DNA of 64,000 nucleotides from NCBI GenBank assembly GCA_012295275.1, contig CM022665.1, positions 3,085,167 to 3,149,166 on the forward strand, in the 5' to 3' direction. Shown in pieces: positions 40,101 to 50,742 of the stretch. The stretch is from Chrysomallon squamiferum (taxonomy: Eukaryota > Mollusca > Gastropoda > Neomphalida > Peltospiridae). The first letter of the stretch is position 1. Each line of letters opens with the position of its first letter. The notes under the pieces are model-generated. The model had not been told where the DNA came from. It made no database searches and saw only the letters and a list, made by a program, of their open reading frames with translations. Position numbers and translations under genes: made by a program.

Positions 40101-42549
40101 TATCCTCTTAAGAAGTACCCTTCGTTTGTCAGTGCTCGTTCTTTTCATTGTTTGAACATTTAATAAACTTGACACTACAAAATAAAAAGTATTTTAAAAA
40201 TGTTAAATAAATATAGTGTTAATGAAAGCTTCTTTTTTTTTTTTTTGATTCTGTTACTAATGAAAACGCGTTTTTGCAGGATATGGGCAGCATTTTCAGG
40301 TGTCGCTGTTTGGAAGGATATTACGGCAGGAGGTGTGGAAACGTAGCAAACTCTTGTGAAAACAATCCTTGCGGAAACGCTGGGAAATGCCATGAACGAG
40401 AGGGTACCTATGTGTGTGAATGTAACCCTGGTTATACAGGCCTCAACTGTGAAATAGATATCAACGAATGTACATCCAGACCTTGCAAAAATGGTAAGTT
40501 ATTTATGCATTTCGTAATTTTTCGGTTTATTTTCAAAAGCTACAAGAATGGAAGTTTGATAAATGAAGTAAAGCATTGCAATGGCACAAAATGTCAATCT
40601 GTAACTGGTTTGCTTTCTGCATTTTTCCCTACCTTGTCACTTGCTTTTTAACAATGATACATAATCGACAATGTGCACGTTTTTGTGATGTATAGTGAAT
40701 AGCAAGTTTTCATATTTCTTATTATTTATATGGTTGTCTATAAGTTGACCCCTCACTAACTCCAGACGTTAAAAACAGTTTTTATTGACCCGGTGATACG
40801 TCGATAACAGATTCTGAACTAAATAGAAATGTGTTTATTCTCCGTCCTGGCATTTAAACTCTTTTCAATTTACTTTATCATGTGAGTGTATCAGCCTGGT
40901 ATCCACAGTAATTAAAAGGAAGTAAAATAAAATGTGAAAAATTTAAGCGTTATAAACAAAGGTGGGCGTAAGAACACATGAGTAATTACATATTTTGTTT
41001 GTTTAGTATACATTGTTTCATCATCATTTCATGAAAACTCGTAACAATTTTAAAAAGAGTGTTTGTTGTAAAAATACGTCATTTCGTCTCTAATTATCAG
41101 TCAGTAACGTTTAGGAATGATTTGTTTTATAGGAGGACGTTGCATAGATCAGTTAAATGGATTCCGATGTGTCTGCTATCCAGGATTTTCTGGGCCAACT
41201 TGTGAAGAAAACGAAGATAACTGTTCTCACAAACCGTGCTTCAACGGTGGAGTGTGCGAGGACGGCCTCAACGACTTCAAGTGCCGCTGTGTGCCCGGTT
41301 TTGTGGGGCCTCTGTGTCAGGATAATGTTGATGACTGCGAGATGAGACCGTGCGCGAACGGAGGGTCATGTCTGGATCTCGTCAACGACTTCTCGTGTAC
41401 CTGTGCCCCTGGCTTCACCGGCAAAGACTGTCGCATCAAAATCAACATGTGTGCCAGTGATCCCTGCATGCATGGCGGGAAATGCATTGACCATCTGGCA
41501 GACTACAGCTGCGAGTGCAGATCTGGATTTTGGGGAAAGAACTGTCAGTTCTACGAAGGAATGACTAACCCAGTCGAAATCACTACTCAGTACGCCGGAA
41601 CCACCGGAAATAGTAATGCTCGTGACGTCACTACCGCTGACGAAATTGGTGCCGGAAATCACAGCGGAATTGTCCAGCGTGAAACAGAAGCTGGAGGATT
41701 ATCAAAAGCGGAACTTTTGATGGTTGTAGTTTTTGGAGCAGGAATTCCTCTGTTGGTGATTATAATTGTTATGATTGTTTGTTTATGTCGACGTCGCAAT
41801 ATTAATAACAACAGACAGGACAACATGGAAAAGGAAAATAGACAAAACATTGTGAACAACATCAACAACAAGATTGTTGAGTCGAATTCATCAAATATTA
41901 TCACAACAATTTCACAGAGTAGTTCAAACAGTTCCAGTATTAAGATTAGTAACGAAGAAAAAGACTTCTCAAAGAAAAATTCAAAACAAACTATTTTAGA
42001 AAAATCTAGTAGCAAACAGTTTATGAAAGACTTAAATACAAATGAACATTCACAGCCTTATTTTCACAAAACTGACTACGGTTTTGGAAAACCACCCAAA
42101 AGGCTGGACCTGCTCTCTTCACCCGTGGAATCAAATAGTTCCATAAGGTAAGTTTCTGATAAACTATTTTTATCTCTGTTTATACGAGGAAATAATCTTT
42201 AAAAGTTTTTAAAGTTTTTGACAAATTCTGTATGTGATAACCTAATTTTTAAAAAAATATAAATACCTTTTCTGTAAAATTATAACAATAATAATTAGAC
42301 TCATGATTGTAAAGATATACCATAAAATGATACATTCAGTGCACATTCACGTCATATATAAAATAATTTTTCTTCAAAATTAAATGACAATCCATTTCTT
42401 TTTTTTTCAGTGACTACAGTCCAAGAGATATTGAAGAGGTTATTGTTAAACCTTCATACATGGAAACAAACAGAAACTCTATTTTAGTTCTGGATCCAAC
42501 AAATCATAGGCATTCGCACGTGGAAGAAGTGTTTGCCACTGAGGTGTAG
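26678..42549 (+). CDS. Delta: Delta-class Notch ligand, ten coding exons, 806 aa
   Basis: A single-pass membrane ligand that binds and activates Notch on neighbouring cells. I joined ten exons with GT-AG introns: 26678-26746, 27019-27321, 28780-28840, 33965-34222, 38162-38222, 39475-39605, 39897-40066, 40280-40493, 41133-42147 and 42411-42549. They total 2,421 nt with every phase matching. Domain order: signal peptide 1 to about 26; MNNL about 28-140; DSL 166-228 with six cysteines (186, 195, 199, 211, 219, 228); EGF 1-9 between about 233 and 560; transmembrane helix 617-641 followed by RRR; 165-residue cytoplasmic tail ending FATEV. There is no cysteine-rich (VWC-like) domain after the EGF repeats and only nine EGFs, which excludes Jagged/Serrate. 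Drosophila Delta also has nine EGFs and vertebrate DLL1 has eight. EGFs 4 and 6-9 fit the Asp/Asn hydroxylation pattern CxDx4(F/Y)xC. The ATG chosen is the only one in frame that gives a signal peptide. The class assignment is secure; the exact start and UTRs are predictions. Confidence 0.96.
26747..27018 (+). other. Delta intron 1
   Basis: 272-bp phase 0 intron (GTAAGC...CTCAG) with a 25-T tract at 26907-26931. Nothing else seen. Confidence 0.9.
27019..27321 (+). CDS. Delta: Delta exon 2: MNNL domain (first part)
   Basis: 101 codons between TGCCTCAG and CCG/GTAAGT, both phase 0. The translation begins [14 protein letters not shown] and contains the MNNL hallmarks [14 protein letters not shown] and [14 protein letters not shown] is the N-terminal C2-like module of Notch ligands, which contributes to receptor and lipid binding. 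Reading continues open into intron 2 as far as 27429, but the splice donor is a perfect consensus and the following residues have no ligand character. Confidence 0.95.
27322..28779 (+). other. Delta intron 2
   Basis: 1,458-bp phase 0 intron. It holds a poly-T tract (28271-28296), a long TG microsatellite (28590-28643) and a T-rich 3' end. A CACGCG hexamer lies near 27575. No coding sequence seen. Confidence 0.9.
28590..28643. repeat. (TG)n microsatellite in intron 2
   Basis: About 20 TG units, then a TTTG interruption and further TG. Other TG/CA arrays lie at 21342-21376, 30996-31034, 37146-37181, 51753-51782, 56881-56919 and 58214-58252. Confidence 0.97.
28780..28840 (+). CDS. Delta: Delta exon 3: MNNL domain (end)
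   Basis: 61 nt encoding [20 protein letters not shown] plus the first base of a glycine codon. It is preceded by a long T tract and CCAG and followed by CAG/GTACGT. The segment [10 protein letters not shown] is the conserved C-terminal strand of the MNNL domain. Phase 0 in, phase 1 out. It is too short to show up as an open reading frame by itself. Confidence 0.93.
28841..33964 (+). other. Delta intron 3, the largest intron
   Basis: 5,124-bp phase 1 intron. It contains several sequence-complex, relatively GC-rich islands between simple repeats: about 29290-29610, 30270-30490 and 31260-31500. The last has a CAGATG E-box (about 31318) and a CAGGTG E-box (about 31358). Repeats include T tracts (29250-29272, 29628-29650, 33818-33845), TG repeats (30996-31034) and a 35-A tract (32177-32211). 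The open frames in it show no domain or codon character. Confidence 0.9.
33965..34222 (+). CDS. Delta: Delta exon 4: DSL domain
   Basis: 258 nt, acceptor CGTTCCAG, donor CAAG/GTTAGT, phase 1 in and out. It encodes the whole DSL (Delta-Serrate-LAG-2) domain, the main Notch-contacting module. The domain starts at WKVLNYSS (Trp166) and shows [27 protein letters not shown] and GWTGDYC. All six DSL cysteines are present. The linker before it (residues 146-165) carries the [10 protein letters not shown] stretch seen in other Deltas. Confidence 0.97.
34223..38161 (+). other. Delta intron 4
   Basis: 3,939-bp phase 1 intron. It contains a 76-bp (TC)n tract (35249-35324) followed by (CA)n (35337-35360), another (CA)n at 37146-37181, A/T homopolymers, and a complex CpG-containing island at about 37620-37870 just upstream of exon 5. 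No coding sequence seen. Confidence 0.9.
35249..35360. repeat. (TC)n then (CA)n microsatellites in intron 4
   Basis: About 38 TC units (35249-35324) and, after a short gap, about 12 CA units (35337-35360). Confidence 0.97.
38162..38222 (+). CDS. Delta: Delta exon 5: EGF repeat 1 (first part)
   Basis: 61 nt, acceptor TTTCTTTCAG, donor GCAA/GTGAGT, phase 1 in and phase 2 out. It encodes [20 protein letters not shown], the first half of the atypical first EGF repeat of Delta/Jagged ligands. It lies alone between introns of about 3.9 kb and 1.25 kb, so automated annotation could easily miss it. Confidence 0.93.
38223..39474 (+). other. Delta intron 5
   Basis: 1,252-bp phase 2 intron. A complex island at about 38600-39010 contains CTGCACGCGACT (near 38707-38718), a variant of the Hairy-type site, and CGTGGGAA (near 38761), a match to the CSL/Su(H) consensus. 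No coding sequence seen. Confidence 0.88.
39475..39605 (+). CDS. Delta: Delta exon 6: EGF 1 (end) and EGF 2
   Basis: 131 nt, acceptor TTTTTACAG, donor CAAG/GTATGT, phase 2 in and phase 1 out. It encodes [12 protein letters not shown], closing EGF 1, then EGF 2 from [12 protein letters not shown] to GWGGLFCNQ. The IPYPGC and LFCNQ signatures are diagnostic for the second EGF of Delta-type ligands. EGF 1-2 is the region that carries the DOS motif in DSL ligands. Confidence 0.95.
39897..40066 (+). CDS. Delta: Delta exon 7: EGF 3 and start of EGF 4
   Basis: 170 nt, acceptor TGTTTCAG, donor GAG/GTAAAT, phase 1 in and phase 0 out. It encodes EGF 3 (residues 299-332, starting [11 protein letters not shown]) and the first half of EGF 4 ([15 protein letters not shown]). 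Both C2-x4-(S/T)-C3 segments (CKNGGTC and CLNGGTC) fit the O-fucosylation consensus. Confidence 0.95.
40280..40493 (+). CDS. Delta: Delta exon 8: EGF 4 (end), EGF 5, start of EGF 6
   Basis: 214 nt, acceptor TTTTTGCAG, donor AATG/GTAAGT, phase 0 in and phase 1 out. It finishes EGF 4 (to Cys370), encodes EGF 5 (Cys377-Cys408) and begins EGF 6 ([11 protein letters not shown]). EGF 4 has the [10 protein letters not shown] pattern for Asp hydroxylation. EGF 5 has CGNAGKC in place of the usual NGG and lacks the hydroxylation pattern. Confidence 0.95.
40494..41132 (+). other. Delta intron 8 (with the short introns 6, 7 and 9)
   Basis: 639-bp phase 1 intron with no visible feature. The other short introns are 39606-39896 (291 bp), 40067-40279 (213 bp) and 42148-42410 (263 bp). 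All are GT-AG and hold only T-rich tracts before the acceptors. Confidence 0.9.
41133..42147 (+). CDS. Delta: Delta exon 9: EGF 6-9, transmembrane helix, most of the tail
   Basis: 1,015 nt, acceptor TGTTTTATAG, donor ATAAG/GTAAGT, phase 1 in and phase 2 out. It encodes the end of EGF 6, EGFs 7-9 (last cysteine 560), a 56-residue Ser/Thr/Gly-rich stalk where ADAM cleavage would be expected, a transmembrane helix (residues 617-641, [14 protein letters not shown] onward) and the stop-transfer RRR. The proximal tail is very Asn/Ser-rich (residues 645-700) with several NxxN motifs such as NRQN (658-661) and NIVN (661-664). A more conserved distal part, [13 protein letters not shown], follows. Many lysines are available for ubiquitination. 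Confidence 0.96.
42411..42549 (+). CDS. Delta: Delta exon 10: C-terminal tail, stop, PDZ ligand
   Basis: 139 nt after TTTTTTTTCAG, phase 2 in, ending GCC ACT GAG GTG TAG. It encodes [20 protein letters not shown] onward and ends [10 protein letters not shown]. The last four residues, ATEV, form a class I PDZ-binding motif and match the C terminus I recall for vertebrate DLL1/DLL4. Reading straight on from exon 9 would instead stop three bases into intron 9. The phase match and the ATEV ending make the splice convincing. Confidence 0.93.
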
Positions 42550-42942
42550 CACACGTTGCAAGGCAGGACCAAACAACATTTGCATGCAAACAAAACTTTA
42601 TTGTTTTCCACATAAAACAGAACAAAGTGTATTTGTTACTGAAGTGCCTTGCAGAGATGCAATACGATTTGTACAAAGATGGCTTTGTTAATACGAGATT
42701 ATTATTATTATTATTATTACTACTACTATTATTTATCAGATGTGTTATTCAATAGAATGAGGCTAAAAGTCTGTTTAAAAACAATAGTTCACAAGTGCTT
42801 TGCGTGGTTAATCAGGATGAAAGAAGGATGCAAGTGCGTGTGCGTGAGCTGGATGTACGTTGTTTTCTTGCAAATACTTGTACACGGTGGATTCATTCCA
42901 CAAAATTCCAAATGAGGGCATCTTTTATTTTTTTTAATTTTT

Positions 42943-42986
<44 letters not shown>

Positions 42987-45760
42987 AAATTGTTTATAAG
43001 ATTTTATTGAACACCGAAAGTTTCAAGGCAGGAATACAATTCCAAAAAAACAAAACAACACACAACAAGCTAGTTCGTTGACCAATGTGGACGTGAGCCG
43101 TTCCACTGCCACCTCGTTCATCGAAAAATGCATCATTTTAAAATTATATTTATCATGATGCATCGCTCTCCACCCCCAGACTGTGTATGTTCAAGTAATA
43201 GGATTTTTACAATTTTTGAGATATTTGGCAGCAAATCATTTTGTTTTATTTTTTTTTTTTTTTTTTTTTTTTTGCATCCTTGGAGCAATTTTCTTTAATG
43301 TAAATATGATGTAAATTGTCTCCTAGCATTGGCAACATCATTTGCTTAAATATTCTTTAAGAATGTTCTCCACTTTTGCAACAAGGAAAAAAAAAAAAAA
43401 AATTGAACCATAATGGTATATGGAAAAGTAAACTTTTGGAATGCTGTGCAATTTCCAAACCTGAGGTTTTATATATATATATACATATATATAAATATAT
43501 AAATATCTATATATATCGTGCAATCATTGTCTTTTTAAAATTTGTTAGAAGTTCCATTTTTATTGCTGGAAGAGATAACGGAGTGGTGTTTACCAACTAG
43601 TCGAACGTATTAATAATGTTTGCTGTACAGAATGTGTGTACTGCTAAAAACAGTTTGTATTTATTTGTTAATGTAGTTTGATGCAGTGTTGTTGCATGTT
43701 GTCTTGACTCACCGTAGACATATCACCTGGTTCTTTTTGTTAAAAGGTTTGACGGCAACAACCAAACTGGTGCAGCTGTTGAAATAGTCTGAATGTTAGT
43801 GCAGGGGAAAAAAAAATTCAGCTGAAATATTTATTGATCTTTTCTTTGAAAATATTTAGTGTTAGAAATACGAGAATAAAAATCAATTAAAATATTGTTT
43901 GAAAATTGAAATCTGGCACATATGTAGCTGAAAAATTTGACATAAAAGTGAAATTTTCTGTTCTAATTTGACAAAATATTTGGCTTTTTGTTTGATTTTA
44001 ATCTAGTGATGACATTTATTTACAAAGTAATCATAATTTGTTCTCTTTATGACAAAGACGAAATTAGGTGGCGCGCTAACGTGACATTCAGAACGTAATC
44101 TGTTTCAAATTCATTTATAGAGGTTTGGATTATGTCACAATAAAATGAAAAGAGCATTAATTGCAGATGTTGAAAGCCGTACAGAATAGTGTAAAAACGA
44201 GGAACTGAGAACAATACTAAAACTAAAAGACATAAAAAAGAATAGTTCCATATTTTGATAACAGTAATATCCAGGTGATATATGTTTAACGGTGTGATTT
44301 ATCTTGTTTTTATACATATTGCTCGCTCACTGAAGAATGTACTAATTTATTAACAATATGTTCCGATGTTGTCGGCGCTACGATGTATAATAATAATTAT
44401 TAAAAATGAAAAAAAAAAAAATATGAAAAATTAAACAAAAAAAAATGAAAAAAAAAAAAATGAAAAAATAAAAAATACCCCTAATAACTACAAAAGCAAG
44501 CTGGATCCCATTGCCTCAGTGATAAATATAAAAAAGCAATAACACAAAGAGTGCATTATGATATTTCAGTTTAAACTGGAATGTAATAATATTTAACTAT
44601 GGAGCGTGTAACTAAAGTTATGTGAATGTAAGGATCTCTTCTGTTGGACTGACTGATGCACTGGGAATAATTTAAATTATTACCATTTAATGTTTAAAAT
44701 TCTGCAATAAGGCAGTTCTGTATTGTAAAAATTATTAGACTTACAAACAATCGTCAAGTTGTATCAACTTCTAAAGTGTTGACATTTGTAAACTAAATTA
44801 TTATTAGTGTCATTATTAAATATGTTTTTTTTTTTCTTGTTCATGCTAGTTTGTGGATCATAATTTATTGTCAAGCGGATGCTTTTATATCGTCCATGAC
44901 GGTGGGCATGCGCTGAATATCAAAAGTATAGGCCACCTACTACTTTCTTGGTGACAAAATGCAGAACTGCCATCTGTTTGCGTGTACTGATTTGAAAGAT
45001 GTTTCTGAACGCCGACAGGCAGTTACTGTACTGAAGGCCTGGCGCTGTAAACTATTTATTCTTCCTACCATTCCAAATTACAGACACAGCTACTTTATCG
45101 GGCATGTACGAAAAGTTTGAAAATTTTCTTAAAATCATGTTACATTTAAAGCTAATCGGTAACTCGACACTTTTTGAGTTGACCATGTTCGGACAGTGTC
45201 AGCAGATCAAATTCGAGAAACCTGTCGATTTTGTAAAAAAAAAAAAAAAAGAGTTTGATTAAATTCTGAAAGGTTTCTCCAGAGTTTTGAAGAAAGTTTC
45301 CAGTTCATTATTCATTTCAAAATATCCTTTACAGTCTCTACATGCTCGATAAAAATGCTAACATTATCACCCATCAAAATATTGCATTATCTTCTAGGCC
45401 AATCATGTCATGCACTTGTTAATTTATTCATATCATGTGACCATGTCTCATTAATATTTATCATGTCATATGACATTCTTAACCTATCATTTACAAAGCG
45501 CTGTCACGTACACAAATGTGCAGATAGTGTTCGTGTTTCTGTGATGCCCACTTATGTACATAATATGTATATTTATAGCAAAAAGTCAAGTTGTATATAT
45601 GATTGTTATTACTTCTATACTATTAATACTATGGTATTTCTCAATATCATTGAATAAAAAGGTCACAATTGCCTATTTTTTCAAATTTGAAGTAATGTTG
45701 TATGTTTTTACTATTATGTTTATTGCCTGATTAGTGTTAATAAAAATAAGAGTTCTACAA
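42550..45760 (+). other. Delta 3' UTR and poly(A) signal candidates
   Basis: No further coding exon follows the TAG. AATAAA occurs at 43875-43880, 44139-44144, 45653-45658 and 45739-45744, among other variants. The last two are followed by T/GT-rich sequence and are good candidates for the distal end. The segment contains a 38-T tract (42945-42982), a TA-rich stretch at 43468-43516 and a run of A-rich sequence at 44400-44480. The true 3' end is unknown. Confidence 0.45.
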
Positions 45761-46275
45761 AGACATCAGATTTTCTCATACACTATAAAACCTTTGAACC
45801 ACTGTACAGGATGGCATTAAATATGAAAAACGAAAACGTATTTATCGGAATAACTGGTTATGATTGACTTCATCACGAAGTGTATTGTTTATTGTAACAT
45901 CTGAAATATCCACTCATTATAACGAATAAAATTTGTATATTTTACCAAGTTGACTTGCATCAAATAACATTTAATGTAACGACATTCCTTCTGGTCATCC
46001 ATCCTTTACTGAAACGTCGAGAATGTGCAACAAATTTCGCAAATTATATGCAACATTTCATAACTGTATGAAATTATGTTGCTCGCGATGTAAAGAGTGG
46101 GTTACATACGGGTTTTATTGGTTACCCATACAATGTCATTCGTATTTATTATAGCGCACAATGACAATTTTACAACATTTTTCAACAACCAGCTGGTGTC
46201 GTAATTTAAGCGTTAATCATTATACTTCAGCTACTGGAAACCTGATTCTAGCCATAGTTGCAATTCTTTTTTCGA

Positions 46276-46338
<63 letters not shown>
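46276..46338. repeat. (ATT)n microsatellite
   Basis: About 21 ATT units between the Delta 3' region and the spacer. Confidence 0.97.
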
Positions 46339-48212
46339 GCTGTTGTTATTAAGAGTAAAGCATAAAGAAAGATTCGCCACAATGACAATGTAAAACACTG
46401 GATTTGTCGAGAAGCGTTTTCCACTCAGTTTACATAAATTAGTGTTGCAATGAAAATGATGGCACCTTTGATAGGCTTAAAAATCAAACTACAACAACAA
46501 CAACAACAACAAAAGACCATCATATCACGAAACTAGCAATACGAAATTAAAAAGCCTTAAGTAGGCCGATTGGCAAGTCAAATGTTAAGGGTCATTTAGC
46601 ACCGGCTTCATTGAAGCATGGAGTTCGATCAGTCTTGGAGAAATATTTATTTACATATTCGGTAGTCAACGAATTGGGTTTGCCAATAAAGCTTACTCAT
46701 TTTTTTATTTTTTTATTTTTTATTTTTTTTATTTTTTTTTTTTTTTTTAACACAGAAAAAAAAATATATTAACATCACCTGTAGAGGAATACTTGAAACA
46801 AATTTTCTATGTACCATTTCTTCAAGTAAAACAATTTAAACAAACAAAACAAGAAACAATCAATATACTCTCTAGAGTAAAAGTGAACGAAATGTTCTTT
46901 CTGAGTATTCATTATAAAAACAAGTTTATTAACATCATGCCAATACATCATGAACTTCACGAGGGACGGTTGGAGCATGGAATCGTAGAATTACATTCTC
47001 ACGGTCAAACAGTGTGTCTCCTAGTTCTAAGAACAATACGTCAGTGTGGTTTGGGGAATTGATCAATAAGTAATTCATGTTAAGTAAGTGCCTAGCTGAC
47101 AATCAATACATCAGGTGGGGGCAAACACGTAGGGCAACTGACTTGCTATTGGTGTCATTTCAATATACGTCTAAAAATCGATGCATCAACGATAGGCAGG
47201 TAAATAAAGTGTATATTAATGCTACAATAGATTAATTTCCTTCTGCAGAGCAATATAAAAGAGGTTAATACATGTGTAAGTTGGAGTCAAAACAGTTCAA
47301 GATAACACATACCAACAGTATTAAATGAGTCTGTGAAAGTTCGCTAATGAGAGTGCTGTACCAGTTTAATACTTTGCGTTCGTGTAGCCATTCTGAAAGA
47401 AGAAACTTCTGATTTTTCATTATCATCATCATCATCATCACTATTATTATTAGTAATAAGTAAGATGATGATAAGACGATCTTGCTGTTATAAATTATGG
47501 TGACTTTATTTTCTTGAAATTAGAAACGAAGGTTTTAATGAATCTTTTTAGTTATTTTAACTACATCTCAAGAGAAAAATGTTGAATTCTTTACGACTGC
47601 TTTAAATGCAGTGTCATTTTTTTATCAGTAAGACAATTGGATTTAAACAAACATTCTACATTAACATAAGACGTTCAGATATGACCGATATACCAATTTC
47701 CCTAATCTATCGACGATTTTATTCCTTTTGCTTGATATAAAGGACAAATTTGTTTTCTGTATTTAACAATTTCTTCACACAAATTATTCTAACACTCGAA
47801 GTAATTATTCGTAATTACTCGCTGTATTTCGCCCATTTTACGAAAGAATACGAGCACATCCAATATACATCACAACTTATTAGTCAAAACCAATTTTACA
47901 ACATTCATGAATTATAATTAATAATGAATTCATTATCAAACATTATCAAGTTCGTTAATAAATTTTAATTTTTCGTTATTAAGATTCACGTTACTGAATG
48001 TGCTTTTAATCTGATTATAAAGAAATTTTAAAATATTAAATGATCAAAACGACAAGTTACATATTTTAAGAATTAAATTGGCTGCACCTTATTTTATTTT
48101 TAAAAACAGCTGTGGCTTATATTCGTGGACGTGTCAAATATGTAGTACCTATATTAACAAGTTTGATCGGATGACGAAAACCTTGATGTTTTAGCCTTTC
48201 CGTGGACATATA

Positions 48213-48215
<3 letters not shown>

Positions 48216-48247
<32 letters not shown>
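48216..48247. repeat. (GA)n microsatellite
   Basis: About 16 GA units. Confidence 0.95.
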
Positions 48248-48251
<4 letters not shown>

Positions 48252-48300
48252 AATATGTAAGTAAGGAAAACCTGCAAATGTAACAGTAATGTAAAAGAAT

Positions 48301-48780
48301 GTTTATGGTCGCGGGCAATTGGATGATTTTTCTACGTTTCTCACGATGTCCACCAACCGAGTTGTGAATCTCGACATCGATCACTCCTACTACAATGGAC
48401 ACCAACAGCCGTATCCGCTAATTGACAGATGGTTTCTGCGGGATTAATTGGCATTTGATTGAAGCACAATATCCGATCCCAGGCTTCCATTTGCCAACTG
48501 TTGAACATAAAGCCATAGGCAGCCAGCTTCCTCCACTACAAAGCATGGGTCAGTCGAGATTCCTCACACAATGGACAGGGGCTGCCGGAGACTTAGAACA
48601 CAATGCATTTTGGGAAGTGCGGATCTTCCACCTGAATGACACCTTGTCATCCTGGTCTGTTAACAGAGGCCTGACCTCTGAAAGCCTCAACTTTTTATTT
48701 TTTAAGATTTGACACCCTTTCGTCGTGTCTGGTGACAGCGCAGAGTAGACCTAGTTCTCATGGGTAGCCCTGTTCTCACG
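48301..48780. other. Unexplained complex island
   Basis: About 480 bp of non-repetitive, GC-richer sequence between AT-rich flanks, with an open plus-strand frame of 96 codons (48422-48712, from GTG/TTG-like upstream positions). The translation matches no family I know, and no splice sites frame it well. It could be a decayed transposable element, a conserved non-coding element or a lone unknown gene. Confidence 0.3.
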
Positions 48781-49561
48781 ATCATATAAACACAAACTCG
48801 TCGATAAACACAGGATGAAGGTCACCTACAAGGTTATGTGGGATCTAGCGATTTTAATGACATTTTGATCAAAACAAACCCGTGTTTACATTTATAAAAA
48901 TATTTCAGAGCGTATATTTGGGTACGGGTATTATTAACGGTCAATTTTTGTATCTTCAGCTAATGACATGATCTTTAACAAATGATAATAATAATAAATA
49001 AATAAAAATATATATATGTACATAATTATAGACCTAAACGATTTAACCGAGAAACAGTAAATCTTGGGAACAATTCGTTTGTGACAGAAGACCTCTGTTC
49101 TATTAAGCATGAAAGTTTCACAGTACCATTCTAGTTTTAAGCAGACACTGATTACTTTTTAATGTTAATAATTCCAAAAAAAAAAAAATGTTATGGATTT
49201 TAAAACCCGTCCAAATATGGTCTGTATTCCAGATAAAACTATGCACATTGGGATATTATTTTTTCATTCGTCTTCTTATTTTACTTCGTTTTATGATCAG
49301 AGATTTTAGCGTTCGTCTGCTTTTACTCTGCTACTGACGACACACAAAATCACACTCTTGTAATGGCCATCAAATGACATTAAATAAACTGTTATACGTT
49401 CATATAAAACATTACTAAAGGATCAAATCTTACGTTTCCTGTAATTCCTCCCTTATGTTTTCCTGAATAAAGATTCCTCTTTTAGAATATTATAATGAAA
49501 ACAGAAACAACAACAAAACTGTGTGAAATATTTGTACAACTACAACAAGGTAAATTATGAT

Positions 49562-49567
49562 TTTATT
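49562..49567 (-). terminator. Candidate poly(A) signal of a minus-strand gene
   Basis: AATAAA on the minus strand (GCAATAAAATC), about 120 bp inside the sharp CpG boundary at about 49,440. If a minus-strand gene occupies the CpG-poor domain, this is where its transcript would end. Confidence 0.35.
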
Positions 49568-50696
49568 GCACTTTCCACAACTTTTTCACTTTACTTTATT
49601 ACTCTGAATCATGTATTATTAGTCCCTTGTGACTTGGAATATTGCACAGACAGTAATTTAAAGCTTTGAGTGAATACTGAAACCAAATGGAACTCCAACA
49701 AAAATCCAGATATTAGTTAAATAATGCTGATGATAATAATGATGATTAATTCTATTACTACTACTACTGTTGTTGTTGTTGTTATTATTATTATTATTAT
49801 TATTAACTATTGCAATATTAGGTTGATGAGAGAATGAAATCCGAATCATATTAACATTACATTTTTTTTCTGTTATTATTAGTTTAATTTTATAATATTA
49901 ATAATTTATGATTATTTCTGATAAAAGCATATTGTTATATCCATGTTTATTATTAACTGAAGTAATAACCAAGAATGGATTGATAAAAAGTTGTTTGGTA
50001 GTTTGTATAAATAAGTGGTCAATTCCTGGTTAGAACTGTTCAGTTAGAAGAGGTAAGTTTACAATGCTCACAGGAAGACTAGTTTTATTACTATATAGAA
50101 AAACTGTATTAAAACTGTATAGAAATAATGGACATGACTGAAAAAGCATGGAGATTTGAGTTAGATAATACACTACCAGTATCATTATTATTATAAAAAA
50201 GTATGATAGAAATACTGAAGTTTTAAAATGTTTAAAGCTTTGGAAAACAAACACTAATCCCAGCATTCATTGATTCAGTGAACTAAAATGAATTCAAAAA
50301 AATATTTTTACTTTCTGTAGGAAATTAATACCACTAAACATAATTAATTAGCCTTCAAAACAGATAAAAACACACTTAGAATTTAATCTAGTGTTTTAAC
50401 AGAACAAAACAATACTTTCTGTGTAAAACTGATATAACATTTTTTGATTTCAAAAAAAAAAAAAAAAAAAAAAAAAACTCTGCTCATCATGTAATATTTT
50501 ATGTATTTGTATATTTTTTATTTCAAACCTGAATTTTATCAACTCTGAAGAGAGCTGATTACAAAAGCAGATGAAGGAAGATGAAATGTTTTCAAGTCTT
50601 TCCTCAAAACTAAGTTAAATGTTCAATAAATCTTGAGAGAGACACATATGTGTGGCAGTAATGGAAATACACGTACCAACAATACTTCCTACATTT

Positions 50697-50742
50697 TCAC
50701 TTTGGTTCTTCGCTTGTAATGAAATCAGCACCATTCAACAGG
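50697..50742 (-). CDS. Candidate terminal coding exon, minus strand
   Basis: Preceded on the minus strand by a strong acceptor (CCATTTTCTTTTTACAG). The frame leaving one base for the previous codon reads LLNGADFITSEEPK then TGA. About 1.1 kb of 3' UTR would follow to the poly(A) signal at 49562. Its phase fits the candidate exon at 52154-52207. It is short, so chance is a real alternative. Confidence 0.3.

Larger units (their letters stand above)
45761..48300. other. Intergenic spacer, no gene seen
   Basis: AT-rich with the ATT microsatellite, an (ACA)n run at 46493-46511, T-rich tracts near 46.7 kb and the GA repeat. CpG level still normal. No coding signal. Confidence 0.6.

Noticed and set aside
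41366-42015. Minus-strand open frames of 98 and 118 codons opposite Delta exon 9
   Set aside because: Mirror frames of a real coding exon, with no independent promoter, splice sites or homology.
42649-42915. Open frame just after the Delta stop codon
   Set aside because: Lies in the presumed 3' UTR, is made partly of an ATT/ACT microsatellite (poly-Tyr) and lacks any domain.
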